DNA of 64,000 nucleotides from Nitrospirota bacterium (GCA_029858565.1 JAOUEV010000005.1:47739-111738), one strand, 5' to 3'; counted from the stretch's first letter, positions 1 through 9,847 are shown. The notes: generated by a model from the letters alone, not told the origin. Numbers and translations are program-made.

Positions 1-893
1 CGGATCAGGTCTTCGTGCTCCTCTTCATGGGGATTAATATGGATCATGATGTCACCCACGTTGTTGAACCTCTCAAAGATAAGCTTCTTCACCTCTGTGG
101 CGATGGCATGGGACCGCCGCACGGTCATTTGCGGGTCCATGTCGAGTTTCAGGTCCACGATCAGATACTGACCGGACCGCCTGCAGCGGAGTTCGTGGAC
201 CTGCTCGACGCCCTCCACGCCTTCGGCCAGCTTGATCATATCGTCAACACAGATATCCTGAGGCCGTCCGTCCATCAGTTCATGGGCCGCGGTCATAAAG
301 GTCTCATAGCCGATGTGGAAGATAAAGAACGAGGTGAGTCCCGCGGCGATCGGGTCCAGGATGACGAGACCGAAGAATGCGCCGGTCACGCCCACAAGCG
401 TACTGACCGACGTGATTGCATCCTTGCGATGGTCCTTGGCCGCCGCGAGGATGGCGGGGCTGCCGAGATGCTTTCCGACACCGATGGAATACCGGTAGAG
501 GGCTTCCTTGATGATGATAGTGAGGAATGCGGCCGCGACCGCGACCGCTCCCGGCACCTCGTAGGTCCGGTCGATGATCGTGTGCGCCGAGCGGTACAGT
601 ATCCAGCCGCCGGTGGAGAAAATGACCAGCGATACGATGATGGCCGCGATACTCTCGGCCCTGCCGTGGCCGTAAGGGTGCTGATCGTCGTAAGGCTGCC
701 TGCCGATATGCAGGGCGACCATGCTGGAAAAGATGGCGATGAAATCCGCCGCACTCTCCATGCCGTCGGCAAATACGGCCTCGGACCTGCCGAAATGGCC
801 TGCAAGCAGCTTCATGGTCATGAGCGCCCCGTTCGCCCAGAACCCCGTCTGGATAACGCGGTTTGCGCTCCCGAACCGTTCGTGTCGTTCCAC
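1..893 (-). CDS. Cation diffusion facilitator (CDF) family transporter, 3' end outside window
   Basis: Reverse-strand frame with GTG start at 893 reads VERHERFGSANRVIQTGFWANGALMTMKLLAGHFGRSEAVFADGMESAADF...GDIMIHINPHEEEHEDLI, a CDF pattern. Absent from the ORF track (GTG start, open at window edge). Confidence 0.9.
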   Translation of the reverse strand, partial: MERHERFGSANRVIQTGFWANGALMTMKLLAGHFGRSEAVFADGMESAADFIAIFSSMVALHIGRQPYDDQHPYGHGRAESIAAIIVSLVIFSTGGWILYRSAHTIIDRTYEVPGAVAVAAAFLTIIIKEALYRYSIGVGKHLGSPAILAAAKDHRKDAITSVSTLVGVTGAFFGLVILDPIAAGLTSFFIFHIGYETFMTAAHELMDGRPQDICVDDMIKLAEGVEGVEQVHELRCRRSGQYLIVDLKLDMDPQMTVRRSHAIATEVKKLIFERFNNVGDIMIHINPHEEEHEDLI

Positions 894-902
894 AGGCCCT
901 CC

Positions 903-1316
903 CTACTCCTCGATTCCCTTCGCGCGCAGGCGCTTTTTCGACGCCGTCTTTTTCTTGCTCTCCAGGATCCGTTCCTTGAGCGCGGCAGGCCGGGGCCGTT
1001 TTCTGCGCCGTTCCTTTTCCGCAGCCTGGACCGCTTCCTTCCGCGTCCGCTCCAGAACCGCCTCGATCTTTTCCGCAAGCTGGCGGTAGGCGATTTGGCG
1101 ATTCCGGGCCTGCGAACGTTCAGTACTGCACTTCACCTCGATGCCTGTGGGAAGGTGCTTGAGGTACACGCAGGTCGAGGTCTTGTTCACATTCTGTCCG
1201 CCTTTTCCCCCGGAGCGGACGAACTTTTCCACAACATCCCCCGGCTGAAAGCGCGCTTTGCCCGAAAGCGCTGGCCGTCGCGTGGTTTGCCCTTTTACCT
1301 GCCCGGTAACTGCCAT
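903..1316 (-). CDS. Peptide chain release factor-like protein (GGQ domain only)
   Basis: SGGKGGQNVNKTSTCV GGQ motif, short length, Lys/Arg-rich C-terminus. Confidence 0.88.
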   Translation of the reverse strand: MAVTGQVKGQTTRRPALSGKARFQPGDVVEKFVRSGGKGGQNVNKTSTCVYLKHLPTGIEVKCSTERSQARNRQIAYRQLAEKIEAVLERTRKEAVQAAEKERRRKRPRPAALKERILESKKKTASKKRLRAKGIEE

Positions 1317-1485
1317 GACCTGATTCTACTCGATGAAGAATGTCTTTACAAGGTGCTAGTATGTGGCGTTACAGATTGATGTAAAATTACATATTTACAT
1401 TGCGGAAAGACTATAATTTATGTTATATGTGAAATTAACAAAATATATTGTCAGTTGTACCGTCATTTTTCGGGAGGGCGTATTC

Positions 1486-2106
1486 ATGAGTACCGGACCG
1501 GATATTGCAATGGACCAAAAACTGCAGGCCTATATCAACCAGCAGGTCGACCGGAGGGTCATCAGCGCATCCAAGCAAATCTTCGACGCCTTGACCAAAA
1601 AGATCAATGCCGTCGAGAGCAAAGTGCAGCAGGTTGAGGCAAAGGCGGTCAAAAACCGCGTTGCCGTCGTCGCCTCCAAGGGAACCCTGGACATGGCCTA
1701 CCCGCCCCTCCTGCTCGCGACCACTGCGCGCAGCATGGGAATCGAAGCATCGATCTTCTTCACGCTCTACGGAATGAGTATCCTGAAAAAAAACGCCCGG
1801 CTCAAGGTCGCGCCCCTGGCCAACCCGGCCATGCCCATGCCGGTGCCGAACATCATCGGCGCGCTCCCCGGGATGACCGCCGTGGCATCGATGATGATGA
1901 GCGGGATGTTCAAGAAACAGCAGGTCCCGCCCATCAAGGAGCTCCTGACCATGGCACGGGAAACGGGCGTCAAGCTCGTAGCATGCCAGATGACAATGGA
2001 CGTCCTGGGCATCAAACAGGAGGACCTCGTCGAAGGCATCGAATTCGGCGGCCTCGCGACGTTCATCGAGTACGGCATGGAATCGACCATCACCCTTTTT
2101 GTGTGA
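1486..2106 (+). CDS. DsrE/DsrF-like (peroxiredoxin-family) protein
   Basis: ATG at 1486 after a GGGAGGG RBS-like run; VAVVASKGTLDMAYPPLLLATTARSMGIEASIFFTLYGMSIL and C-terminal CQMTMDVLGIKQEDL are typical. Confidence 0.8.
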   Translation: MSTGPDIAMDQKLQAYINQQVDRRVISASKQIFDALTKKINAVESKVQQVEAKAVKNRVAVVASKGTLDMAYPPLLLATTARSMGIEASIFFTLYGMSILKKNARLKVAPLANPAMPMPVPNIIGALPGMTAVASMMMSGMFKKQQVPPIKELLTMARETGVKLVACQMTMDVLGIKQEDLVEGIEFGGLATFIEYGMESTITLFV

Positions 2107-2154
2107 GCAGAGAACTGCTCGCAGAATCTTTGAACAGAAAGGCGGGACCACACC

Positions 2155-2583
2155 ATGTCATCAGGCATCCCGGTTTTGACGCAAAAAGGCAAAGAGGCAG
2201 TCAAAAACCTCCAGATCAATCTCACCGCGCGCTGCAGAAACATTCTGGTCCAGGTGGACGGCAAACGTTCGCTTGACGACATCCGCGTTCTCTTCCGGGG
2301 GCTCGACGGCCTGGAGGACGGGATCCAGCGGCTCGTGAGCGAAGGATTCATCGACATCGGCAAGGCATGCACCGATATCGTGAAGGAACTGGTGAACAAT
2401 CAGCTCGGAACGAAAAGCGCAACGCTCCTTCGCAAGATCGACGAAATGCATGGAAAATACGGAGATACCTGCTGGGAACATCTGGACGAACTGAACAAGG
2501 CCGCGCGCCTGTTCTACGGTGAAATCGTCGCGCAGAACCTTACTTCCGAAATCACGAAAATCCTGAAGGACGCGAAGCGATAG
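2155..2583 (+). CDS. Hypothetical protein, possible winged-helix-like N-terminal module
   Basis: ORF in line with neighbours; LTQKGKEAVKNL...VDGKRSLDDIRVLFRGLDGLEDGIQRLVSEGFI resembles small winged-helix modules (tentative). Confidence 0.6.
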   Translation: MSSGIPVLTQKGKEAVKNLQINLTARCRNILVQVDGKRSLDDIRVLFRGLDGLEDGIQRLVSEGFIDIGKACTDIVKELVNNQLGTKSATLLRKIDEMHGKYGDTCWEHLDELNKAARLFYGEIVAQNLTSEITKILKDAKR

Positions 2584-2695
2584 CGTTGTTGCCGGGCCCC
2601 TCCCTCCCTCTTCCCGCTGGAAAAAGCCTTTCAACTGTGCTAGAGTAATAGCCATTGGTTCCCCATTTTTCGCGTCTCTTTTTAGGAAAGGTGCC

Positions 2696-4183
2696 ATGGC
2701 CCAACTCGACAAGCTCATCGACAAACTCCAAGACGATCAGGAGATCATCATGGAATCGGGCAAGACGCCGATGCTCAAATCCGACGCCGGCATGAAACCG
2801 ATGATCAACCAGCAGCTTTCAGCGCAGCAGCTCATCGCGCTGCTCCAGGAGATCGCGCCGCTCTCGAACCGGGCGACGCTCGCCCAGCGGAAGCCGGCGA
2901 AATTCGATTACACCGTTGGCAGCAAGACCGTCACCGTGAATTACGCGCCCCAGGGCGACCGGATCACGGCGACCATCGCGGTTCCGGGCGATGAGGTGCT
3001 CGAGGATGTGGCGGCCAAAGCGGCAGCAGCAGCGCCCGCCGCCGCCACTGCCATGGATGCGCTCATCAAGGCAAAGCAAGCAGGCGGGGAACCGGAGATC
3101 AACCTGCTGCTCCGCCGCATGTTCAAGATGAACTGTTCGGACCTCCATCTTACGTCGAATCACAAGCCCATGGTCCGGCTGCACGGTGAAATGCAGGAGT
3201 TCGAGGACCTCCCCCCCACGACCCCGGAGCGGATGAACAGCATGCTTCGGGAGATCATGCCGCCGCACAATGTGGTCCAGTACGATGAGGTGCACGACGC
3301 GGACTTTGCCCATGAGATCCAGGGACTGGCACGCTTCCGGGTGAACGTGTTCATGGACCGTTTCGGCATGGGCGCCGTCTTCCGCCAGATCCCCATGGAG
3401 ATCGTGACCGCGGAAAAGCTCGGGCTCTCCAAGGAGGTCCTGGACCTGTGCTACCTGTCCAAGGGGCTCGTTCTCGTGACCGGGCCGACGGGGTCGGGCA
3501 AATCGACCACCCTGTGCGCGCTGGTAGACTTCATCAATCGCAACAGAAAGGACCATATCATCACGATCGAAGACCCGATCGAGTTCGTACATCCCAAGAA
3601 GAACTGCCTGATCAACCAGCGCGAGGTGCATGTCCACACCAAGTCGTTCTCCAACGCCCTGCGCGCCGCCCTGCGCGAAGACCCGGACATCGTGCTCGTC
3701 GGCGAAATGCGTGACCTCGAGACCATCGCCATCGCGATCGAGACCGCGGAGACGGGCCACCTCGTCTTCGGCACGCTGCACACGACAACGGCGGCGTCCA
3801 CTGTCGACCGCATCATCGACCAGTTCCCCGCCGACCGGCAGGCACAGATCCGGGCCATGCTCGCCAATTCCCTCAAGGGCGTGATTTCCCAGACCCTGTG
3901 CAAAAAGCTCCAGGGAGGACGGACCGCCGCGCTTGAGATCCTGTTCATCAACAGCGCGGTCTCGAACCTCATCCGGGAAGGCAAGATCTACCAGATCCCA
4001 TCGATCATGCAGACCGCCAAGAGCCAGGGCATGGTCCTTCTGAACGAGGCGCTCTTCAAGCTGGTTGTCGACAAGACCGTAGCGCCCGAAGAGGCATACA
4101 TCAAGGCCATTGACAAGCAGGGGTTCGTCACCATGCTCAAATCAAAAGGCATCACCGTGAACATGCAGGGATTGGGCGAGTAA
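2696..4183 (+). CDS. pilT: PilT/PilU-type type IV pilus retraction ATPase with extended N-terminus
   Basis: Walker A GPTGSGKSTTL, EDPIEFVH, ALREDPDIVLVGEMRD, TGHLVFGTLHTTTA. Confidence 0.93.
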   Translation: MAQLDKLIDKLQDDQEIIMESGKTPMLKSDAGMKPMINQQLSAQQLIALLQEIAPLSNRATLAQRKPAKFDYTVGSKTVTVNYAPQGDRITATIAVPGDEVLEDVAAKAAAAAPAAATAMDALIKAKQAGGEPEINLLLRRMFKMNCSDLHLTSNHKPMVRLHGEMQEFEDLPPTTPERMNSMLREIMPPHNVVQYDEVHDADFAHEIQGLARFRVNVFMDRFGMGAVFRQIPMEIVTAEKLGLSKEVLDLCYLSKGLVLVTGPTGSGKSTTLCALVDFINRNRKDHIITIEDPIEFVHPKKNCLINQREVHVHTKSFSNALRAALREDPDIVLVGEMRDLETIAIAIETAETGHLVFGTLHTTTAASTVDRIIDQFPADRQAQIRAMLANSLKGVISQTLCKKLQGGRTAALEILFINSAVSNLIREGKIYQIPSIMQTAKSQGMVLLNEALFKLVVDKTVAPEEAYIKAIDKQGFVTMLKSKGITVNMQGLGE

Positions 4184-4198
4184 GAGGAGGCGCATGTC

Positions 4199-4663
4199 AT
4201 GAACGGTCATCGAGAATTTGCGGTTCCCAAGGAAAAACAGCTTGTCACGGTCCACCTCCTCGGCGGGGAAATCGGAGAAGGCAACATCTTCCTGGAGTTT
4301 TACCCCGATGCCAGAACGCTCCATCAGAAGATCGTCGCTTTTCTCGAGGACAAGAACGAGTTTTTCCCCCTCTCCAGCGGAGGTGCGCCGGAGTTCGTAA
4401 GGAAAAGGTCCATCCGCATGGTCGAGGTCCACTATCCCGAGGACGAAGACCAGTTCAACATCATGCACGTCGAGCTTGTCACGGTCGTGTTCCGCGACGG
4501 TTCGCAGGTGAGCGGTGACCTGCTGGCCGATGTTCCCGAGGAGAAGAAACGTCTCTCCGACTGCCTCAATCTCCCCTTGAACTTCCTCTGCACGCGCACC
4601 TACGGGAAGGTGAGCTACATCAACAAGGATTCCATCCTGAAGGTCACGACCGCGGGGAAGTAG
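4199..4663 (+). CDS. Hypothetical protein, DUF6812-like, two similar halves
   Basis: ORF with spacing and RBS consistent with co-transcription with pilT; TVHLLGGEIGEGNIFLEF and TVVFRDGSQVSGDLLADV halves. Confidence 0.6.
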   Translation: MNGHREFAVPKEKQLVTVHLLGGEIGEGNIFLEFYPDARTLHQKIVAFLEDKNEFFPLSSGGAPEFVRKRSIRMVEVHYPEDEDQFNIMHVELVTVVFRDGSQVSGDLLADVPEEKKRLSDCLNLPLNFLCTRTYGKVSYINKDSILKVTTAGK

Positions 4664-4791
4664 CAGGACCAGGTTCAAGGTATTACCTCATCGCAGCACC
4701 CGGGAGCCGGGCAGAATCCTGCCTGATTCAGAATCGGATATTCGTCCGCCCGCGGGCACAGGCGAGCGCTGACAACAAGAACGTTACCGTC

Positions 4792-5880
4792 ATGACCGCT
4801 CTGCGCGACTACAAACCTCTCTTCTACAGCAAGCTCACGGAAACCCATCTGTTCAGCGAGGTTGGCCGGATCATCGCGTCCGAGCTGGAATCCCGGGACC
4901 TGATCCGCAAGATCATCGCCGCTATCGGGAAGTCCATCCAGTTCGAGGAGGCATCGGTCTACGTGGTCAAGAAGGACCTTACGGGCCTCATCCCGATGTT
5001 CTTGAGCAATCCCGCGCCCGGCCGTGAACCATTCCAGACCATCTACTTCGACAATGGCGCTCCAGGCGAGATCGCGGCGAGCGGCGAACCTCTCATTCTT
5101 ACCGACTGTTCCGCGTGGGAAACCTTTCTCCATTTCCCCGGCGAACAGCGCAGGTCCGGCAGTTATGTGGGCATTCCCCTCAAGAACGATATCCGCATTG
5201 TTGGCGTAATGGGGTTCAGCCACAGCAGACCGTCAGCATTCACCGTCGACGACTTCGACCTTTTACGCACACTGTCCCATACGATCTCGGCAGGCATTGA
5301 GAAGGCTGACCTCTTCATGAAGGCAATGGAGATCGCGAGGTCCGACGAGCTGACCGGCCTGTTCAATTACCGGGTGCTCCTGGAGAAGCTCGCTGAGGAG
5401 ATCGGCAGGCAGGCGAGAACCGGCAGGGACCTTTCCTTTATCATGATCGACATCGACAACTTCAAACGCGTCAATGACCGCTATGGCCACCTCGAAGGGA
5501 GCCGGGTCCTGGCGCAGCTGGGCGCGCTTCTGCGGGATACATTCCGGACGGGAAGCACGGACAGCTGCTACCGCTACGGCGGAGAGGAATTCTCGATCCT
5601 CCTGGCCGAAACGGATATCGGCAAGGCTTTGGAGGTTGCCGAGCGGTTGAGAAGTGCGATCGAGCAATACCCCTTCACGCTGAAATCGGCTCATTCCGAC
5701 GAGGTCCTGACGGTGAGCCTCGGCGTTTCCTCCCGCCGGAAAGGCGACAGCAAGGGGGCCATGGAGCTGATCCGGGAGGCCGATGTAGCTCTCTATCGGT
5801 CCAAATCCCTGGGTAAGAACAGGGTCACCGGCTACAGCGCTGACCTGACCATGCCGGACCGGACCCAGAATATCCCGTGA
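4792..5880 (+). CDS. GAF-like plus GGDEF domain diguanylate cyclase
   Basis: DELTGLFNYRVL...IMIDIDNFKRVNDRYGH...YRYGGEEFSILL. Confidence 0.92.
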   Translation: MTALRDYKPLFYSKLTETHLFSEVGRIIASELESRDLIRKIIAAIGKSIQFEEASVYVVKKDLTGLIPMFLSNPAPGREPFQTIYFDNGAPGEIAASGEPLILTDCSAWETFLHFPGEQRRSGSYVGIPLKNDIRIVGVMGFSHSRPSAFTVDDFDLLRTLSHTISAGIEKADLFMKAMEIARSDELTGLFNYRVLLEKLAEEIGRQARTGRDLSFIMIDIDNFKRVNDRYGHLEGSRVLAQLGALLRDTFRTGSTDSCYRYGGEEFSILLAETDIGKALEVAERLRSAIEQYPFTLKSAHSDEVLTVSLGVSSRRKGDSKGAMELIREADVALYRSKSLGKNRVTGYSADLTMPDRTQNIP

Positions 5881-5968
5881 TGCCTGCCCGAGCTGCAATA
5901 CATTCCGGTAGTCTGTCGCCACAGGGAATTGACGTCGGCCAACAGGTAATGGCCGTGCCGGGCGCACA

Positions 5969-6000
5969 ACAAAAAACGGCCTGTCTTCGAAGACAGGCCG
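5969..6000 (-). terminator. Intrinsic terminator downstream of ychF
   Basis: Perfect stem CGGCCTGTC-TTCGAA-GACAGGCCG followed on the minus strand by a T-run. Confidence 0.85.
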
Positions 6001-6031
6001 CTCGTTATTACTTGCTCCACTTTTCTCCCGG

Positions 6032-7126
6032 CTACACATTGAACCGGAAGTTCATGATATCCCCGTCTTTGACCACGTACTCCTTGCCTTCGGAGCGGAG
6101 CATTCCCGCAGCCTTGACCGCCTGCTCGTTCTTATACTTCATCAGGTCGTCAAAGTGGAAGACCTCCGCGCGGATGAATCCCTTTTCAAAATCCGAATGG
6201 ATCTTTCCCGCTGCCTGCGGCGCCTTGGTGCCCTTGACAATGGTCCAGGCCCGCACTTCCTTCTCGCCCGCGGTCAGATAGGTGATAAGCCCTAAAAGTT
6301 CGTAGCCTGCGCGGATCATCCGGTCGAGGCCTGATTCCTTGAGCCCCATGCCGGCGAGGTACTCTTTCCGCTCGTCGGGCGGCAGCTGGGCGATCTCGCC
6401 CTCCACCTGGCCGGAGATCACAACAACCCGGGCGCCCTCCGCTTCAGCGATCTTCTTCACGGCATCCACATGGGGATTCGGCTTGTCCACCATGTCCTCG
6501 GCGACATTCGCCACGTACAGGACAGGCTTCGCCGATAACAAGGCATAGCTCTTGAGCCACAGGAACTCTTCATCGGAATGGCTGGCTCTGCGGATGGGTT
6601 CGCCCTTTGCGAGCATATCCTTGAGCCGCCGCATGAACTCCACTTCCTCCAGGGCCTTTTTATCGCCGGTCTTGGTCATCTTCTCCGCCTTGTACAACCG
6701 CTTCTCGACGGCATCCAGATCGGCAAGCATAAGCTCCGCTTCGATCACTTCGATGTCCTCTTTGGGATCCACCTTGTTCGCGACATGAATGACGTTGGGG
6801 TCCTCGAAGCAACGGACCACATGCGCGATCGCATCCACCTCGCGGATATTGGCCAGGAACTTGTTGCCCAGCCCCTCTCCCTTGGAAGCGCCCTTCACCA
6901 GTCCGGCGATATCCACGAACTCCATGGTCGTGGGTACGATCTTTTGCGAATGGTAGATCTCGGCGAGTTTCCCCAGCCGCTCATCAGGCATGTCCACCAC
7001 GCCTACGTTCGGATCAATGGTGGTAAAAGGATAATTCGATGCCTGTGCTCCGGCCGATGTGAGCGCGTTGAATATAGTGGACTTGCCCACGTTGGGAAGC
7101 CCTACGATGCCGCAATTGAAACCCAT
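6032..7126 (-). CDS. ychF: Redox-regulated ribosome-binding ATPase YchF
   Basis: [23 protein letters not shown]...[18 protein letters not shown]...[31 protein letters not shown]. Confidence 0.97.
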   Translation of the reverse strand: MGFNCGIVGLPNVGKSTIFNALTSAGAQASNYPFTTIDPNVGVVDMPDERLGKLAEIYHSQKIVPTTMEFVDIAGLVKGASKGEGLGNKFLANIREVDAIAHVVRCFEDPNVIHVANKVDPKEDIEVIEAELMLADLDAVEKRLYKAEKMTKTGDKKALEEVEFMRRLKDMLAKGEPIRRASHSDEEFLWLKSYALLSAKPVLYVANVAEDMVDKPNPHVDAVKKIAEAEGARVVVISGQVEGEIAQLPPDERKEYLAGMGLKESGLDRMIRAGYELLGLITYLTAGEKEVRAWTIVKGTKAPQAAGKIHSDFEKGFIRAEVFHFDDLMKYKNEQAVKAAGMLRSEGKEYVVKDGDIMNFRFNV

Positions 7127-7146
7127 GCTGAACTCCTTTGTAATGA

Positions 7147-7710
7147 TTACTTCTGATTGACCGCATTCATCGCCTTGGTCAGGCCGTCGGCAATGATCAT
7201 CCTGACGGCTTCCGCGGCCCGGTCGATTGCTTCGGCTGCTGCTGCACGTTCCTCTGCGCCAAAGGGGCTCAGAACATAATCAGCAGACTCCATTCCTGTG
7301 GGCGGCCGACCGATCCCCACCCGGACCCGGATGAAATCAGCGGAGCCGAGGCTGTCGATCAGGGAGCGCAGTCCATTATGACCGCCATGGCCGCCTCCGG
7401 TCTTGATGCGGACCGTCCCCAGCGGAAGGTCCAGCTCGTCATGGACAACGATAATGTCCCCCACCGCGGCATAGGCATCGCGCATGACAGCAGCGACAGA
7501 CCTGCCGCTGTCGTTCATAAATGTCTGTGGTTTGGCTACGAGAACGTTCTCGGCACCCAGACGAAGCTTTCCCATGAGCGCGTGATGCTTTTCCTGCGCA
7601 AGCGGGGCGGCCGCCTGCCGCGCTAGCTCGTCGGCTGCCATGAACCCCGCGTTATGGCGGGTACGTTCGTACTTCCTGCCCGGATTGCCGAGCCCGATAA
7701 CGATCCTCAT
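7147..7710 (-). CDS. pth: Peptidyl-tRNA hydrolase
   Basis: MRIVIGLGNPGRKYERTRHNAGF...KPQTFMNDSGRSV...VHDELDLPLG...GGHGGHNGLRS. Confidence 0.97.
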   Translation of the reverse strand: MRIVIGLGNPGRKYERTRHNAGFMAADELARQAAAPLAQEKHHALMGKLRLGAENVLVAKPQTFMNDSGRSVAAVMRDAYAAVGDIIVVHDELDLPLGTVRIKTGGGHGGHNGLRSLIDSLGSADFIRVRVGIGRPPTGMESADYVLSPFGAEERAAAAEAIDRAAEAVRMIIADGLTKAMNAVNQK

Positions 7711-7845
7711 CGTTCTTGACCGGTCCGTCCCCCGCGGGGAGGAAATAGGCTGGGGTGCGTATTGTCAGCATTCAAGGGAAAACCCATCTTCACGCGACCG
7801 CTCTTCAGGGGAGAAGAGAGCGTTCTGAACAGCCCCCAAAATATC

Positions 7846-7877
7846 GGAACCCGAAACAGACTCCTGTTTCGGGTTCC
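7846..7877 (-). terminator. Strong hairpin downstream of rplY
   Basis: 14-bp stem GGAACCCGAAACAG-ACTC-CTGTTTCGGGTTCC; weak T-run on the minus strand. Confidence 0.6.
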
Positions 7878-7905
7878 GGAGCGTACATGACAGTTGCAGC
7901 TAAGG

Positions 7906-8658
7906 CTACTTCTTGGGAGCGGCTTCCTTGCCCTTGGCGCCGGCCGCGGGAGCAGCTTCCTTGCCCTTGGCGCCGGCCGGTGCAGCAGCCGCTTCGCCTT
8001 CTTCCTTCTTCTTGCCCACAACCTCGGGCTCGCCGGTTTCAGCGGTAGGCGCGGCCGACAGCATGGCCTCAAGCTTCTCTGCCGAGATCGGCGGCTGAAT
8101 GGTCGCGACCGTGGCGTCTCCGTCGGTCAGGATGCGGACGCCCTCAGGGGCCTTGATGTCCCGCACGTGCAGCGACTCGTTCACCTTGAGGTTGGTGATA
8201 TCAACATTGATGGAGTCCGGGATATTGGTCGGAAGGCACTCCACCTCGAGCTGGCGCTGACCGTACTGGAAGATGCCGCCTTCCTTCACGCCGATGGAAT
8301 TGCCCGTGATATGCACAGCCACCTGGATCTTCACCTTTTCGTTCATGGCGACTTCCATGAGGTCAAGATGCATCAGCGCTCCGGAGAGCGGATCGAGCTG
8401 GTAGTCCTTGATCAGCGCCAGGCGCTCGCCTGCGCCGGCACCGCCCTCCAGTTTCAGGTTGATCAGCGCATGTTCGCCGCCCTCCCTGTTCAACACCTTC
8501 GTCACGTCCTTGTTGACCATCGAGATGGGCAGGGACTTGCCGTGGCTGTAGAGGACCGCCGGGATCATCTTGTTCCTGCGCAAACCCCGGGCAACCCCTT
8601 TGCCCGCATTCTCTCTCACTTGTGCCGTCATAGCTACGCGTTCCATTGCTTCCTCCAT
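7906..8658 (-). CDS. rplY: 50S ribosomal protein L25/general stress protein Ctc
   Basis: RVAMTAQVRENAGKGVARGLRRNKMIPAVLYSHGKSLPISMV; position between pth and prs. Confidence 0.95.
   Translation of the reverse strand: MEEAMERVAMTAQVRENAGKGVARGLRRNKMIPAVLYSHGKSLPISMVNKDVTKVLNREGGEHALINLKLEGGAGAGERLALIKDYQLDPLSGALMHLDLMEVAMNEKVKIQVAVHITGNSIGVKEGGIFQYGQRQLEVECLPTNIPDSINVDITNLKVNESLHVRDIKAPEGVRILTDGDATVATIQPPISAEKLEAMLSAAPTAETGEPEVVGKKKEEGEAAAAPAGAKGKEAAPAAGAKGKEAAPKK
7922..7979. repeat. Direct repeat in rplY 3' end: two identical 25-nt copies, period 33
   Basis: gcttccttgcccttggcgccggccg at 7922-7946 and 7955-7979; encodes repeated GAKGKEAAP. Confidence 0.9.
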
Positions 8659-8771
8659 ATACCGTGGTAATTACCCTAAAATGACCACTGATCAAGACAA
8701 ATGAACACAGTTAAGATCAAACTGCCTTTATCTCTTCTTATCCGTGGTTGATGCTCTGTTTTATATCATCT

Positions 8772-9722
8772 TCATACGAACAGCGAACTGAGCGACGATT
8801 CGTCATGAATGCGGTTCATCGCTTCGGCAAGAAGCGGCGCCACGGACAGGACCGTGAGCTTTTTGCATTCCTTCTGTTTGCTGTCGAGGGAGATCGTGTT
8901 CGTCACGATCAGCTCGTCGAGCGCGGAATCGTTGATCCGCTGGATCGCCGGTCCGGAAAGCACCGCATGGGTACAAGCCGCCATGATCGCTCCGGCGCCC
9001 GCCTTCTTCAGAGCGCCCACGCCCTCGGTCATGGTACCCGCGGTATCCACCATGTCGTCAAGCAGCAGACAGTCGCGCCCATTCACGTCCCCGATGATAT
9101 GCATGACCTGGGCCACATTGGCCTTTTCCCGGCGCTTGTCGATGATCGCCAGGGAAGCGTCCAGCCGTTTGGCAAAGGCCCGTGTGCGTTCCACGCCGCC
9201 CGCATCGGGTGATACCAGCGTAAGGTTCTTCAGGTTCTTCGACCGGATGTAGTCCAGCAGCACCGGAGCGGCGAACAGGTTGTCCACCGGGATATTGAAG
9301 AATCCCTGGATCTGCCCTGCGTGCAGGTCGATGGTCAGCACCCGGTTCGCGCCGGCGGAGGTGATCAAATCGGCAACGAGTTTGGCCGTGATCGGCACGC
9401 GGGGCTGCGCTTTCCGGTCCTGCCTGCTGTACCCGTAATAGGGAAGCACCGCGGTGATGCGGGCTGCCGAAGCGCGCTTGAGCGCGTCGATCATGATCAG
9501 CAGTTCCATGAGATGCCGGTTCACCGGATTCGAGGTCGGCTGCACCACGAAGACCTCGGAACCCCGGACATTATCAACGATCTGGACATTGATCTCCCCG
9601 TCGCTGAAACGGGTGACAACGGCGTTCCCCAGCGGAAGGTTCATCCGCTCACAGATCTCTTTCGCTAGAGCGGGATTGGCGTTCCCGGAAAAAACCTTGA
9701 TGCCGTGCTTGGCTCTGACCAT
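8772..9722 (-). CDS. prs: Ribose-phosphate pyrophosphokinase
   Basis: KVFSGNANPALAKEICERMNLPLGNAVVTRFSDGEINVQI...DLHAGQIQGFFNIPVDNLFA...LLLDDMVDTAGTM. Start at internal Met (MVRAKHGIKVF) preferred. Confidence 0.97.
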   Translation of the reverse strand: MVRAKHGIKVFSGNANPALAKEICERMNLPLGNAVVTRFSDGEINVQIVDNVRGSEVFVVQPTSNPVNRHLMELLIMIDALKRASAARITAVLPYYGYSRQDRKAQPRVPITAKLVADLITSAGANRVLTIDLHAGQIQGFFNIPVDNLFAAPVLLDYIRSKNLKNLTLVSPDAGGVERTRAFAKRLDASLAIIDKRREKANVAQVMHIIGDVNGRDCLLLDDMVDTAGTMTEGVGALKKAGAGAIMAACTHAVLSGPAIQRINDSALDELIVTNTISLDSKQKECKKLTVLSVAPLLAEAMNRIHDESSLSSLFV

Positions 9723-9759
9723 CGTTCCCTCTTGGCGCTGCCGCGTCATGCCGGTTCTG

Positions 9760-9833
9760 TGGTTCGGGGACAGGGAGTCGAACCCCGATTCAAGGCTTCA
9801 AAGGCCTCTGTCCTACCATTAGACGATCCCCGA
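9760..9833 (-). tRNA. tRNA-Gln (anticodon TTG), CCA encoded
   Basis: Reverse complement TCGGGGATCGTCTAATGGTAGGACAGAGGCCTTTGAAGCCTTGAATCGGGGTTCGACTCCCTGTCCCCGAACCA: 7-bp acceptor stem, anticodon loop with TTG, GGTTCGA T-loop. Confidence 0.95.
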
Positions 9834-9847
9834 GCATGGGGTGAAAC

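Noticed and set aside
15-1379. 454-aa plus-strand ORF
   Set aside because: Antisense to the CDF transporter and release-factor-like genes, which have recognisable motifs; long antisense ORFs are common at this GC content.
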